64,000 nt of DNA from Sphingomonas oryzagri (GTDB taxonomy: Bacteria > Pseudomonadota > Alphaproteobacteria > Sphingomonadales > Sphingomonadaceae), in NCBI RefSeq assembly GCF_029906645.1, contig NZ_JARYGZ010000002.1, positions 1 to 64,000 of the forward strand, in the 5' to 3' direction. The first letter of the stretch is position 1; each line of letters begins with the position of its first letter. A model generated the notes under the pieces. That model worked only from the letters and a program-made list of their open reading frames with translations. It searched no databases and had not been told where the DNA came from. Shown one piece after another: positions 35,287-44,576 of this stretch. The position numbers were made by a program, and so were the translations under genes.

Positions 35287-36245
35287 AGCAGCTTGATCTC
35301 ACGCAGCCGCTGCATGAGGTAATCGTGCGCGGTGATCGGCTCCGGATAGCGATCCGGATGCGCCGCATCGACGCAGCCCGGCAGCGTCTCGATCAGATAG
35401 TCCGGCCGGAAGTGCAGGAAGAACGGCATCGAATAGCGCGCATGGCCGCGCCGTGCCGACACCGGGTTGGAGACGCGGTGCGTGGTCGATCGCAGGCGGT
35501 TGTTGGTGAGCCGCTGGAGCATGTCGCCGACATTGACCGCCAGCTCGCCCTCCTTCGGCGTCACCGACAGCCACTGGCCGTCGCGATCGAGGATCTCCAG
35601 GCCCGCCTCCTCGGCGCCGAGCAGCAGCGTGATCGTGTTGATGTCCTCGTGCGCGCCGGCGCGGATCGAGGGGCCGTCGCCGTCCACCGGCGGATAATGG
35701 AGCAGGCGCAGGACGGAATTGCCGTCGCGCACGGTGTCCGCGAAGAAATCGGGTTCGAGCTTCAGGTAGCGGGCGATGGCTTCCAGCAGCCGCGCACCGG
35801 TCGCATCGAAGGCGGCGAACAGTTCGAGCATCACCGCGCGGAAATCGGCCAGTTCCTTGGGCCAGATGTTCGGCGGCATCCGGTCTTCGTAGGCGTGCCC
35901 CGCCGCCAGCTCGCGGCCGACATGCCAGAATTCCTTGAGGTCGACCGCCTTGGCGTCCTTGGCGGTCTCGACCCCGAAGGCGGTGTAGCCGCGCTGGCCG
36001 CCGCCGCCGGCCGGGCGATAGGCCATCTTGGCATCGACGGGCAGTGCGAACAGGGCCTTCGAGGCGGCCTCGGCACGCGCGATCAGGTCGCTCGAAATGC
36101 CGTGGTTGGAGATGACGGCGAAGCCGTAGCGTTCGAAACTGCCACCCAAAGCCTGGGCGAAGCCGTCGCGATCCTGCGCGAAATCGGCGAGCGAAACGGA
36201 AGCCACGTCCGCCGGCGGGGCGGGTCTGTCGAGTACGGTATCCAT
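35283..36245 (-). CDS. 2-oxoglutarate/Fe(II)-dependent oxygenase (isopenicillin N synthase family)
   Basis: A 320-residue member of the plant-type 2-oxoglutarate dioxygenase/isopenicillin N synthase family. The iron ligands are H-x-D in AGAHEDINTITLLL and the distal H in STTHRVSNP; the R-x-S that holds 2-oxoglutarate is in ARYSMPFF. The N-terminal helix-rich cap of the family (ending in GYTAFGVE) is present. Substrate cannot be told; homologues oxidise small amino-acid-like or peptide compounds. It overlaps the hydrolase gene by four bases. Confidence 0.85.
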   Translation of the reverse strand: MDTVLDRPAPPADVASVSLADFAQDRDGFAQALGGSFERYGFAVISNHGISSDLIARAEAASKALFALPVDAKMAYRPAGGGGQRGYTAFGVETAKDAKAVDLKEFWHVGRELAAGHAYEDRMPPNIWPKELADFRAVMLELFAAFDATGARLLEAIARYLKLEPDFFADTVRDGNSVLRLLHYPPVDGDGPSIRAGAHEDINTITLLLGAEEAGLEILDRDGQWLSVTPKEGELAVNVGDMLQRLTNNRLRSTTHRVSNPVSARRGHARYSMPFFLHFRPDYLIETLPGCVDAAHPDRYPEPITAHDYLMQRLREIKLL

Positions 36246-36284
36246 GGATACCAGATAGGCCGATGCGGCGTGTCTGGAAAGCGC

Positions 36285-37484
36285 TCAGCGCGCCCCGGCG
36301 CGGCGGGGCGTGGTGGCCTGGGCGGCGATCCGCAGGCTGGGGCCGGAGGCGACGACCGCGCGGCAGCGGCCCCGGCCCTTGGCCTCGTACAGCGCCGAAT
36401 CGGCCGCCGACATCAGCCGGGCGAGATCGTGACCGTGATCCGGCATCCGCGCGATGCCGATGCTGGTGCCGACGGTGACCGAGACGCCGTTGTCGAGATC
36501 GTAGGGGCGGTTGGCGATCGCCGCGATCACGCGTTCGGCGCGGCCCAGCGTGCCGCCGCGATCGGCCTCGGGCACGAGTAGTACGAACTCGTCGCCGCCG
36601 ATCCGCGCGGCGGTGCCGCCCGCCGGCGCCAGCGCCTGCAACCGCCCCGCCACCATGCGCAGCAGCGCGTCGCCCGCCGCGTGGCCGTAGCGGTCGTTCA
36701 CCGACTTGAAGCCGTCCAGATCGAGATAGAAGAAGGCGAGCGGCCCCTTGCGGTCCTCGCGATGCTGCCACGCGGTGATCGCGCGCTCCAGCCCCGCGCG
36801 GTTGACGAGGCCGGTCAGCTGGTCGTGATGCGCGCGGCGATCATTCTCGCGTTCGGCGGTGATGGTGCGCACCAGCATCCCGTGCAGGCTGCGGATCGCC
36901 ATCCACAGGCTGAACAGATAGATCGGCACCTGCGGCACCAGGATCCACAGCTCCCACCGGCCGGACAAGGCGGCGCCGATCGCGGCTGGGCCGAAGCTGG
37001 CGATCACCATCGCGGTGCAAAGGCGCGGCGCGGTGAAGTTGCGGAAGGCGATGCCGCCCGCCATCGCGGCGGCGGAAATGGTGGTGATCCCGCCGATCAG
37101 CCAGTCCCGGCTGAGCAGGCCCAGGAAGCTGCCATAGCCGACGCCGATCGCCCACATCAGCGCGAGGATCACATAGGCATCGGTATGCGTCGGGCGGCCG
37201 AGCCGCGCGTTATGGCGCGCGTGCCACAGCACGTAGAGCCTCACGGCGCCGAGCATCATCTCGTAGCCCGCCCACAGCAGGAAGGGCGCGGTCGGGTGGC
37301 GCCACGAGGCGACGGCCGAGACCGCAATGGTGTTGAACACACCCCCGAAGAAGATGACGAGCGTGCCGAACAGGCTGGCGAGCAGCATCGGGCGGATCTC
37401 GTCGGGTACGTCCGCACCCGGCTCGACCAGCCAGCGACCGAGGCGCGTGCGCGGCGCGCTGTAGGTGGCTGCTTGATAGATCAC
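36285..37484 (-). CDS. Membrane-anchored diguanylate cyclase (GGDEF)
   Basis: A 399-residue protein with about six membrane segments in the first 210 residues, a short linker, then a GGDEF domain (active-site IGGDEF near 295). It should make cyclic di-GMP and report a membrane-sensed signal to motility or surface-attachment pathways. The product-inhibition site (RxxD five residues before GGDEF) is not present; the equivalent segment reads PAGGTAAR. The sensing ligand is unknown. It stands about 40 bases from the oxygenase gene on the same strand. Confidence 0.88.
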   Translation of the reverse strand: MIYQAATYSAPRTRLGRWLVEPGADVPDEIRPMLLASLFGTLVIFFGGVFNTIAVSAVASWRHPTAPFLLWAGYEMMLGAVRLYVLWHARHNARLGRPTHTDAYVILALMWAIGVGYGSFLGLLSRDWLIGGITTISAAAMAGGIAFRNFTAPRLCTAMVIASFGPAAIGAALSGRWELWILVPQVPIYLFSLWMAIRSLHGMLVRTITAERENDRRAHHDQLTGLVNRAGLERAITAWQHREDRKGPLAFFYLDLDGFKSVNDRYGHAAGDALLRMVAGRLQALAPAGGTAARIGGDEFVLLVPEADRGGTLGRAERVIAAIANRPYDLDNGVSVTVGTSIGIARMPDHGHDLARLMSAADSALYEAKGRGRCRAVVASGPSLRIAAQATTPRRAGAR

Positions 37485-37561
37485 GTCGTCTCCCTTCGAC
37501 CTTCGTCGAAAGCTAGACGGGCCGGGTTAACGGCCGGCAAAAATCCGGGTGGTTTTTACCC

Positions 37562-39109
37562 TTACCGCCCCCGGATCAGCGACCCCAGCACGCCGCGTAC
37601 CAGCGAGCCGACGAGGCCGCCACCGGAGGAAGAACGGCGTCCGCTGCCGAATATCTGCTTGCCGACCTCGTTGGCGACCTGCCGTCCGATCGAGGAAGAG
37701 GCCGAACGCGCCGCCGACTGGAGCATCTTGTCCCAAGTCGACGGCGGAGGCGCCTTGCCGGACGCGGCCGGCGCGGCATCCGCCTGCGCCTGCGCAGCCG
37801 CCGTCGAGGCCTGCGCCTTGGCGGCGAGCTTCTCGAACGCGCTCTCGCGATTGACGGGCGTGTCGTATTTGCCGCCGACCGGGGACAGCGAGCGGAGCGT
37901 CGCCCGCTCCTCCGGCGTGATCGGGCCGACGCGGCTCCTCGGCGGCTTGATCAGGGTGCGCTCGACCGGCTGGGGCGATCCGTCCGCCTGCAGCAGAGAG
38001 ACCAGCGCCTCGCCGACCTTCAGCTCGGTGATGACGGTGGCGACGTCGACGCCGGGGTTCGCGCGGAACGTCTCGGCCGCCGCCTTCACCGCCTTCTGCT
38101 CCTTGGGGCTGAAGGCGCGGATCGCGTGCTGCACGCGGTTGCCGAGCTGGCCGGAGACGGTGTCCGGCACGTCGATCGGATTCTGGGTGATGAAATAGAC
38201 GCCGACGCCCTTGGACCGGATCAGGCGCACCACCTGCTCCACCTTGGTGAGCAGCGACGGCGGCGCATTGTCGAACAGCAGGTGCGCCTCGTCGAAGAAG
38301 AAGACCATCTTCGGCTTGTCCGGATCGCCGACTTCGGGAAGCGTCTCGAACAGTTCGGAGAGCATCCACAGCAGGAAGGTCGCGTAGAGCTTCGGCGAAG
38401 CCATCAGCTTGTCGGCGGCGAGGATCGAGATCACGCCCCGGCCCTTGTCGTCGGTCAGCATGAAGTCGTGGATGTCGAGCGCCGGCTCGCCGAAGAAATG
38501 CTCACCGCCCTGGCTGCGTAGCTGGAGCAAAGCGCGCTGGATTGCGCCGACGCTGGCCTTGGAGACATTGCCGTAGGTGGTCGCCAGCTCGTCCGCCCGC
38601 GCGCTGATCTCGGCCAGCATGGCGCCCAGATCGTCGAGGTCGAGGAGCAGCAGCCCCTCCTTGTCGGCGAGCGTGAAGGCGACCGTCAGCACGCCTTCCT
38701 GCACGTCGTTGAGATCGAGCAATTGCGCCAGCAGCAGCGGCCCCATCTCGGACACGGTGGTGCGGATCGGATGGCCCTGCTCGCCCAGCAGATCCCAGAA
38801 GATCGCGGGATTGTCCGAGTAGGACCAGTCGTCCTCGCCGATCTCCTTGGCGCGGGCGGCGAAGATGTCGTGGGTCTTGGCCTGCGGCGAACCGGCCATG
38901 GCGATGCCGGAGAGATCGCCCTTCACGTCGGCGAGGAAGACGGGGACGCCGAGGCGGGAGAAATCCTCCGCGATGCCCTGCAGCGTGACGGTCTTGCCGG
39001 TACCGGTGGCACCCGCGATCAGGCCGTGGCGGTTGGCGCGCTTGAGCACGAGGCTCTGCCTCTGCCCGTCCGCGCTCGCGCCGATGAAGATGCCGTCGCC
39101 GTCCGCCAT
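37562..39109 (-). CDS. HerA-like ATPase (DUF853)
   Basis: A 515-residue P-loop protein of the helicase HerA-like (DUF853) family. Walker A is GATGTGKT (33-40) and Walker B lies in [16 protein letters not shown]. The C-terminus is a low-complexity linker rich in Ala/Pro/Gln and glycine-arginine residues, ending in LIRGR. The cellular role is not established. HerA in archaea works with NurA nuclease, but no nurA lies nearby, so a repair role is not shown. Confidence 0.85.
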   Translation of the reverse strand: MADGDGIFIGASADGQRQSLVLKRANRHGLIAGATGTGKTVTLQGIAEDFSRLGVPVFLADVKGDLSGIAMAGSPQAKTHDIFAARAKEIGEDDWSYSDNPAIFWDLLGEQGHPIRTTVSEMGPLLLAQLLDLNDVQEGVLTVAFTLADKEGLLLLDLDDLGAMLAEISARADELATTYGNVSKASVGAIQRALLQLRSQGGEHFFGEPALDIHDFMLTDDKGRGVISILAADKLMASPKLYATFLLWMLSELFETLPEVGDPDKPKMVFFFDEAHLLFDNAPPSLLTKVEQVVRLIRSKGVGVYFITQNPIDVPDTVSGQLGNRVQHAIRAFSPKEQKAVKAAAETFRANPGVDVATVITELKVGEALVSLLQADGSPQPVERTLIKPPRSRVGPITPEERATLRSLSPVGGKYDTPVNRESAFEKLAAKAQASTAAAQAQADAAPAASGKAPPPSTWDKMLQSAARSASSSIGRQVANEVGKQIFGSGRRSSSGGGLVGSLVRGVLGSLIRGR

Positions 39110-39164
39110 ATGTGCCCGCTCCCTTGGATGAGCGACGGTTATGGCGCGTCTCGATGACGGACTA

Positions 39165-39196
39165 AAGCCCTCTCCCGATTTCGCGGGAGAGGGCTT
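39165..39196. terminator. Intrinsic terminator after the protease gene
   Basis: A perfect 13-bp stem (AAGCCCTCTCCCG/CGGGAGAGGGCTT) starts nine bases past the stop of the protease gene, on whose strand it is followed by TTTAGT. It separates that gene from the HerA-like gene on the same strand. Confidence 0.8.
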
Positions 39197-39204
39197 CGAT
39201 CAGG

Positions 39205-40797
39205 TCACTTCTTCTGCAGCTTCACGCCGATGTAGATGGCCTGCTGCGTGCCGCGCTGGACCTGCAGCAGCACCGTGTCGCGGCCGGCCTTCTGGGCGGC
39301 GGCGATCACCTGCGCGGCAGCCGCCACGGTGACGACCGGCTGCTGGTTGATCGACAGGATCACGTCGCCGCGCTTGAGACCGTTGGACGCCGCGTCGCTC
39401 GACGAATCGACCGAGGCGATGACGACGCCGCGCACGCTCGCCGGCAGGCCGAGCTGCTGGGCGATGCGCGGGCTGATCGCCTGCAGACCGAGGCCGAGCG
39501 CCGAGGAGGCCGCCTTGCTCTGCTGCGCGGCCGCGTCGCCGCCACCATTGTCGTCGTCCCCGTCGCCGGTGCCGAGCTGGCCGGTGAGCTGATCCTCGGG
39601 CGGACGCTCGCCGACCACGGCGGTGACGGTCAGCTTCTGGCCGCGACGGTAGAGTTCGATCGGCACGCGCGATCCGATCGGCAGGTTGGCGACGATGTAG
39701 GACAGGGTGTTGTCCGGCGTCACATCCTGGTTGTTGACCCGTACGATCACGTCGCCTGACTGGATGCCGGCCTTGGCGGCGGCATAGCCCGGCTCGACGC
39801 GGCCGACGATCTCGCCGTGATTCTTGGGCAGATTGAGCGCCGAGGCCATCTCGTCGTCGATCTGCTGGATCGCGACGCCGAGGTAGCCGCGCTTCACGCG
39901 CTCGCCCTTCATCAGCACCTCGACGACCGGCTTCGCTTCTTCCGCCGGAATCGCGAAGCCGATGCCGACATTGCCGCCCGACGGCGAGTAGATCGCCGAG
40001 TTGATGCCGACGACGTTGCCCGCCATGTCGAACATCGGGCCGCCCGAATTGCCGGAATTGATCGCCGCATCGGTCTGGATGTAGCGATCGTAGGGTCCGG
40101 AGCCGATGGCGCGATGGATCGCCGAGACGATGCCGGCGGTCACGGTGCCACCCAGCGCGAACGGGTTGCCGATCGCGATCACCCAGTCGCCGACGCGGGT
40201 CTTGGTCGAATCGCCGAACTGCACGAAGGGCAGCGGCTTGGGCGCGTCGATCTTGAGCACCGCGAGATCGGCAGCCTGATCGCGGCCGACCACCTTCGCC
40301 TTGTATTCGGTGCGGTCGGGAAGCGTGACCGTCACGCTCTCCAGCGTCGCGCCCTTGCTCTGCGGCGAATTCGGGTCGCCGGCGATGACGTGGTTGTTGG
40401 TGACGACATAGCCGTCCGCCGAGATGATGAAGCCCGAGCCGAGCGACATCGCCTCGCGCGTCTGCGCCTTGCCGCCCGATCCGCCGCTGCCGCCGCCATT
40501 GTCGTTGTCATCATCTCCGCCGCCACCATTGAACTGGCGGAAGAGATCGTCGAACGGCGTGCCGGCGAACGGGTTCTGCTGCTGCGGCACCTTGATCCGC
40601 TGCGTGGTCGAGATGTTGACCACCGCGGGCGAGAGGCGCGCGGTCAGATCCGCGAAGCTGGCCGGCCCGCCGAGCGGCCCGTGCGATTGCGAACCCGCAT
40701 TCTGGGCGACCTGTGCAATGCTCTGGTCGTGCATCGTGAACGTGGCGGCGGCGCCGCCGGCAAGCAGCGCGGCAGTGATGGCATAAGCGTAACGCAC
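39205..40797 (-). CDS. degP: Do-family serine protease (DegP/HtrA)
   Basis: A periplasmic chaperone-protease of 530 residues that handles misfolded envelope proteins. The catalytic triad is H136 (NNHVI), D178 (DLAVLKI) and S251 (GNSGGP), and two PDZ domains lie at about 290-390 and 430-525. A Gly/Asp/Asn-rich insertion (residues 91-109) replaces the usual LA loop. The first 30 residues form a short hydrophobic export signal. It uses a GTG start and lies downstream of hflKC on the same strand with a hairpin (40879-40896) in the gap. It is closed by a strong terminator. Confidence 0.95.
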   Translation of the reverse strand: MRYAYAITAALLAGGAAATFTMHDQSIAQVAQNAGSQSHGPLGGPASFADLTARLSPAVVNISTTQRIKVPQQQNPFAGTPFDDLFRQFNGGGGDDDNDNGGGSGGSGGKAQTREAMSLGSGFIISADGYVVTNNHVIAGDPNSPQSKGATLESVTVTLPDRTEYKAKVVGRDQAADLAVLKIDAPKPLPFVQFGDSTKTRVGDWVIAIGNPFALGGTVTAGIVSAIHRAIGSGPYDRYIQTDAAINSGNSGGPMFDMAGNVVGINSAIYSPSGGNVGIGFAIPAEEAKPVVEVLMKGERVKRGYLGVAIQQIDDEMASALNLPKNHGEIVGRVEPGYAAAKAGIQSGDVIVRVNNQDVTPDNTLSYIVANLPIGSRVPIELYRRGQKLTVTAVVGERPPEDQLTGQLGTGDGDDDNGGGDAAAQQSKAASSALGLGLQAISPRIAQQLGLPASVRGVVIASVDSSSDAASNGLKRGDVILSINQQPVVTVAAAAQVIAAAQKAGRDTVLLQVQRGTQQAIYIGVKLQKK

Positions 40798-40878
40798 GTG
40801 AGAAGGCCTCCCCAGCGGAAAATGGGTTCAGAGGGACTGCAGCGGGGCGCCGCGACGACTGCTGCGCAGCCTGCGACG

Positions 40879-40896
40879 AACCGCATGAACGCGGTT
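40879..40896. other. Short inverted repeat between hflC and the protease gene
   Basis: AACCGC and GCGGTT form a six-base stem with an ATGAAC loop, just past the hflC stop. No T-run follows, so termination is only a possibility. Confidence 0.3.
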
Positions 40897-40913
40897 TGAA
40901 CGGGCGACGGCGG

Positions 40914-41768
40914 TCACTGTTTCCCGCCGCTGCGGAACTGCCGGAAATATTCGCTGTTGGGCGACAGCACCATCTGCGTCGATCCATCCGCCAGCGTGAT
41001 CCGGTAGGACAGCATGGCGCGATAGAAATCGAAGAATTCCGGATCCTGCCCGAACGAATCCGCGTAGATCTTGGAAACCTCGTCCTCGCCCGCCCGGCGG
41101 ATGCCGGCGGCTTCCGCCAAGCCATCCGTGCGGATCGCATCGGCCTGCGCGTCCTGCGCCGCGCGCATCCGGCCGATCGCGGCATCGAGCGGCGCGCCTT
41201 CGGGCAAGGCGGTGCGATCGAGCCGCACCTCGGCGACGCGCACGCCGAAACGCTGCGCCGCCTTGTCCATCGCATCCTTCACCGCGCGCATCTGCGGCAC
41301 CCGGTCGGGCAGCAGCAGCGCGGCGACCGGCAGCTGGCCGAGCTGGGTACGCAGTGCGGTGCCGAGCATCGGCTTCATCGTATCGGCGAACACGCCGGTA
41401 TCGCCATGCGTCGCGGTGTAGAAGCGCGCGGGATCGACCACGCGGTAGCGCGCATAGGCATCGGCGGCGATCGGCCGGCCGTCCGCCGAGGTGATCGGCT
41501 GGCCTTCGAGATCGAGCGTCTGCACGCGCCTGTCGACGTAGAAGACCTGATCGACCAGCGGAACCCGCGCGACCAGGCCCGCGCCCGACGCGCCCAGCGC
41601 CTCGCCGGGCACGAAGCGGTTCACGACCGCGCGGGGCACGCCCATGCGGACGATCACCGCCTGCTGGCTCTCGCCCACCGTGGTGAAGATGCTGGCGACG
41701 GCGAGTACCACGACGATGAGCAGGATCGCCCAGCCGATCGGATTGCGGAGCAGGCGCGCGGCGTTCAC
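40914..41768 (-). CDS. hflC: HflC, FtsH modulator (SPFH protein)
   Basis: HflC forms a ring with HflK around the FtsH protease at the inner membrane. The 284-residue protein has one N-terminal membrane segment (GWAILLIVVVLAVASIF) and an SPFH/band-7 domain, with a coiled-coil region toward the C-terminus. Its GTG start overlaps the hflK stop (GTGA). The target protease gene, ftsH, lies 10 kb away in the same window. Confidence 0.94.
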   Translation of the reverse strand: MNAARLLRNPIGWAILLIVVVLAVASIFTTVGESQQAVIVRMGVPRAVVNRFVPGEALGASGAGLVARVPLVDQVFYVDRRVQTLDLEGQPITSADGRPIAADAYARYRVVDPARFYTATHGDTGVFADTMKPMLGTALRTQLGQLPVAALLLPDRVPQMRAVKDAMDKAAQRFGVRVAEVRLDRTALPEGAPLDAAIGRMRAAQDAQADAIRTDGLAEAAGIRRAGEDEVSKIYADSFGQDPEFFDFYRAMLSYRITLADGSTQMVLSPNSEYFRQFRSGGKQ

Positions 41769-42847
41769 TGGCCGCCTCCCTGCTGCGCCTGCGCCTGCGC
41801 CTGCGGCTTCTTGCCCGGCGGCGGCGGCACCTGCACGGTGACGTTGGGGGCATCGACGATCACCCGGCCGCTGCGCGCCAGGATGGCTTCCATCATGTCG
41901 TAATACATGCGCGAGCGGGTTACCTGCGGGGCGAGCTTGTAGGCATCATAGGCCTGATCGAACAGCTGAGTCTGCACCTTCGCATCGGCAATGTCCTTGC
42001 TGACATCGTCGCGCGCCTTGCCGGTTTCGGCCTGCACTGCGGCCTTGGCATCATCGATGCCCTTGGCCGAATCGGCGAGCTCGGCGGGCAGCCCGGCCTG
42101 CCGGATCGACACGCCCTGCACCAGCACGCCGGCATGGTAGCGATCGAGCAGCTGCTGCGTGCGGGCCGCCACGCGGGCGGCGAGATCGCTCTGGTCGCCC
42201 GAGACGATCCGGCCGAGGTCCATGCCCGCCACCGCCTCGCGCATCGCCGCCTGCGCGGCATCGCGGAGTACCGGTTCCGGATCGGAGGGCAGGTTGAAAA
42301 GATAGACGTCCGGGTCACGCACCGACCAGTTCACCGTGTAGGTGAGGTTCACCAGATCCTGATCGCGGGTCAGCAGCAGGTTGGCGCCGCCGGACGCAGG
42401 CTCGTCGAAGCTGCGATGCTTCTCGACATCGACCGGCGTCACCACGTCGATCGGCGCAGGCAGGGTCAGGCCGACGCCGGGCTTGAGCAGGCCGGCATAG
42501 CGGCCGAAGCGGGTGATCACCCCGACATCCTGCGGGGCGATGCGGTGCAGGCTGGTCGAGAACAGCCAGAGCGCCACGAAGGCGACGATCGCATAGCCCC
42601 AGATCGGCCTGCCACCGCCGGGCAGACCGGCGAAGCGATCTCGGCCGCGCCGGATCAGTTCCTCCAGCGAGGGCTGGCCGCCTTCTTTCGGCGCGCGCGG
42701 CTTGCGGCTTGGCGGCTGGAGCCAGGGGTTGCGCCGCTCGCCGCCCTTGCGGTCACCGGGCGTCTTGTCCTCGCCCGGACCCCAGGGGCCTTCCTCGTTC
42801 AGCATGGCAGGGGCGTCGCCGGGGCGCGGCCCGATATCCTCGATCAT
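41765..42847 (-). CDS. hflK: HflK, FtsH modulator (SPFH protein)
   Basis: HflK pairs with HflC to restrain FtsH. The protein has a proline- and glycine-rich cytoplasmic tail (first 80 residues), a membrane segment (IWGYAIVAFVALWLFS), and an SPFH domain with HRIAPQDVGVITRFGRY. I chose the ATG at 42847 (360 residues); an ATG at 42805 is an alternative. No strong ribosome site precedes either. The open frame extends far upstream across mrp but that is antisense and not coding. The C-terminus is glutamine-rich. Confidence 0.93.
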   Translation of the reverse strand: MIEDIGPRPGDAPAMLNEEGPWGPGEDKTPGDRKGGERRNPWLQPPSRKPRAPKEGGQPSLEELIRRGRDRFAGLPGGGRPIWGYAIVAFVALWLFSTSLHRIAPQDVGVITRFGRYAGLLKPGVGLTLPAPIDVVTPVDVEKHRSFDEPASGGANLLLTRDQDLVNLTYTVNWSVRDPDVYLFNLPSDPEPVLRDAAQAAMREAVAGMDLGRIVSGDQSDLAARVAARTQQLLDRYHAGVLVQGVSIRQAGLPAELADSAKGIDDAKAAVQAETGKARDDVSKDIADAKVQTQLFDQAYDAYKLAPQVTRSRMYYDMMEAILARSGRVIVDAPNVTVQVPPPPGKKPQAQAQAQQGGGQ

Positions 42848-42976
42848 CGGGCCATTATAGGAAGGCCGACACGGAAAAATAGTGCCATCGCTTGCCGAGC
42901 CGGCATTGTCTGCCGCGATTTCCGAGCCGCCAGATGATTTCATCTGGCTCGAAATCGCTCTAAGCGCGGCGCCGAC

Positions 42977-43942
42977 ATGACCGACTCCGCCCCGATCGCC
43001 GCCGCCCTCGCATCCCTGCCCGACGCCCGCCGCATCGCGCCGCCGCGCGTTTCGGCCGACGGAGTCGCCAGCGTGATCCTCGACGTGACCGGCCTCGACG
43101 CCGCCGCGCGCGACGCGCTGGAGGCCGAGGTGCGCGGGCGTCTCGCGACCGTGCCGGGGATCTGCGAGGTCCGCCTCGTGCAGACTGCCGAGAAGGCCGA
43201 GCGCCGGCTGATCGCGATCGCATCGGGCAAGGGCGGGGTCGGCAAGTCGACGCTGTCGGCCAATCTCGCCATCGCGCTGCGCCGGCTCGGTCATCGCACC
43301 GGCCTCGTCGATGCCGACATCTACGGCCCCTCGCAGCCGCGCCTGATGGCGGCCGACGGCGAGCGGGCGACCGCGCACGACAAGCAGCTGCTTCCGATCA
43401 TGACCCGCTACGGCGTGCCGATGCTCTCGATGGGACAGCTGGTGGCCCCCGAAAAGGCGCTGGCGTGGCGCGGGTCGATGGCGTCCGGCGCGTTCGGCCA
43501 GCTGGTCGAGGGGCGCTGGGAGCATGTCGACACCCTGGTGGTGGACCTGCCGCCCGGCACCGGCGACGTCCAGCTGTCGATGATCCAGAAGCATCGCCCG
43601 GCCGGCGCGGTGATCGTCTCGACCCCGCAGGACCTGGCCCTGATCGACGCGGCGCGCGCGATCGACCTGTTCAACACCGCCGGCGTGCCGGTGATCGGCA
43701 TCGTCGAGAACATGGCGGGCTACGTCTGCCCGCATTGCGGCGAGGCCTCCGATCCGTTCGGGCAGGGCGGTGCGGAGGCGGAAGCCGCGCGGCTCGGCAT
43801 CCCCTTCCTCGGCCGCGTGCCGCTCGACATCGCGATCCGCCGTGCGTCCGATGCCGGCGAGCCACCGGCAGCGGGCGACGACAAGGCCGCCGCGCCGTTC
43901 CTCGCGATCGCGCAGAAAGTGGCGAAGAGTCTCGGAAAATAG
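42977..43942 (+). CDS. mrp: Mrp/ApbC-type iron-sulfur cluster carrier ATPase
   Basis: This 321-residue P-loop ATPase carries iron-sulfur clusters to apo-proteins. An N-terminal DUF59-like segment is followed by the deviant Walker A KGGVGKST (residues 85-92) and the cluster-binding pair CPHC near 251-254. LPPGTGDVQLS is characteristic of the family. It diverges from hflK. A palindromic repeat starts at its stop codon. Confidence 0.94.
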   Translation: MTDSAPIAAALASLPDARRIAPPRVSADGVASVILDVTGLDAAARDALEAEVRGRLATVPGICEVRLVQTAEKAERRLIAIASGKGGVGKSTLSANLAIALRRLGHRTGLVDADIYGPSQPRLMAADGERATAHDKQLLPIMTRYGVPMLSMGQLVAPEKALAWRGSMASGAFGQLVEGRWEHVDTLVVDLPPGTGDVQLSMIQKHRPAGAVIVSTPQDLALIDAARAIDLFNTAGVPVIGIVENMAGYVCPHCGEASDPFGQGGAEAEAARLGIPFLGRVPLDIAIRRASDAGEPPAAGDDKAAAPFLAIAQKVAKSLGK

Positions 43943-43943
43943 T

Positions 43944-44034
43944 CGTCGCTCCTGCGTAGGCAGGAGCCCATCTCGCCACCGTGCCACCCGCACGACAGCC
44001 AAGGAGATGGGCCCCTGCCTACGCAGGAGCGACG
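43944..44034. repeat. Palindromic repeat, family C
   Basis: Two 31-base arms (CGTCGCTCCTGCGTAGGCAG with GAGCCCATCTC, and the complementary GAGATGGGCC with CCTGCCTACGCAGG) differ at one position and flank a 29-base centre. It immediately follows the mrp stop codon. Each arm holds its own small hairpin, CCTGCGTAGGCAGG. Confidence 0.88.
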
Positions 44035-44086
44035 TGATGGACCATATTAGGCGCATCGACCGTTCCTCTTCGAAAGGAGATCCGTC

Positions 44087-44527
44087 ATGCCCCTCACCTC
44101 CGACGCCGACATCGCCCAACTGCTCCGCGACACCCGCACCGTCGCCCTGGTCGGCATTTCCGACCGGCCGACCCGCCCCAGCTACGGCGTGATGCGGACG
44201 CTGCAGGAGCACGGCTTCCGCGTCTTCCCGGTCAACCCGCAGATCACCGGCGAGCATGTCCATGGCGAGTTCGTCTGGCGCGAGTTGGCGCAGATCGGCG
44301 AGCCGATCGACCTCGTCGACATCTTCCGCAATTCCGAAGCCGCCGGAGACGCGGTTGACGAGGCGATCGCCGCCGGCGCCAAGGCCGTCTGGATGCAGCT
44401 CGGCGTGGTCAACGAGGCCGCTGCCGCGCGCGCCGAGGCGGCCGGGCTGAAGGTGGTGATGGACCGCTGCCCCGCGATCGAGATCCCGCGTCTCGGCATC
44501 GAACCGATCGAACCGGCGGCGACGTGA
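44087..44527 (+). CDS. CoA-binding domain protein (YccU-like)
   Basis: A 146-residue single-domain protein with a Rossmann-like CoA-binding fold (VALVGISDRPTRPSYGVMR), as in E. coli YccU and the nucleotide-binding part of succinyl-CoA synthetase. No catalytic partner is adjacent. Purines (AAAGGAG) precede the ATG. The role is unknown. Confidence 0.85.
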   Translation: MPLTSDADIAQLLRDTRTVALVGISDRPTRPSYGVMRTLQEHGFRVFPVNPQITGEHVHGEFVWRELAQIGEPIDLVDIFRNSEAAGDAVDEAIAAGAKAVWMQLGVVNEAAAARAEAAGLKVVMDRCPAIEIPRLGIEPIEPAAT

Positions 44528-44576
44528 TCATATCGGCCTTGGCCCGACGCGCGTTCATCTGATAGCGCTGCGGTTC

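Noticed and set aside
41765-44263. An 832-residue version of hflK
   Set aside because: The extra N-terminal part is antisense to mrp and the CoA-binding gene and has no membrane or SPFH features; the real start is near 42847.
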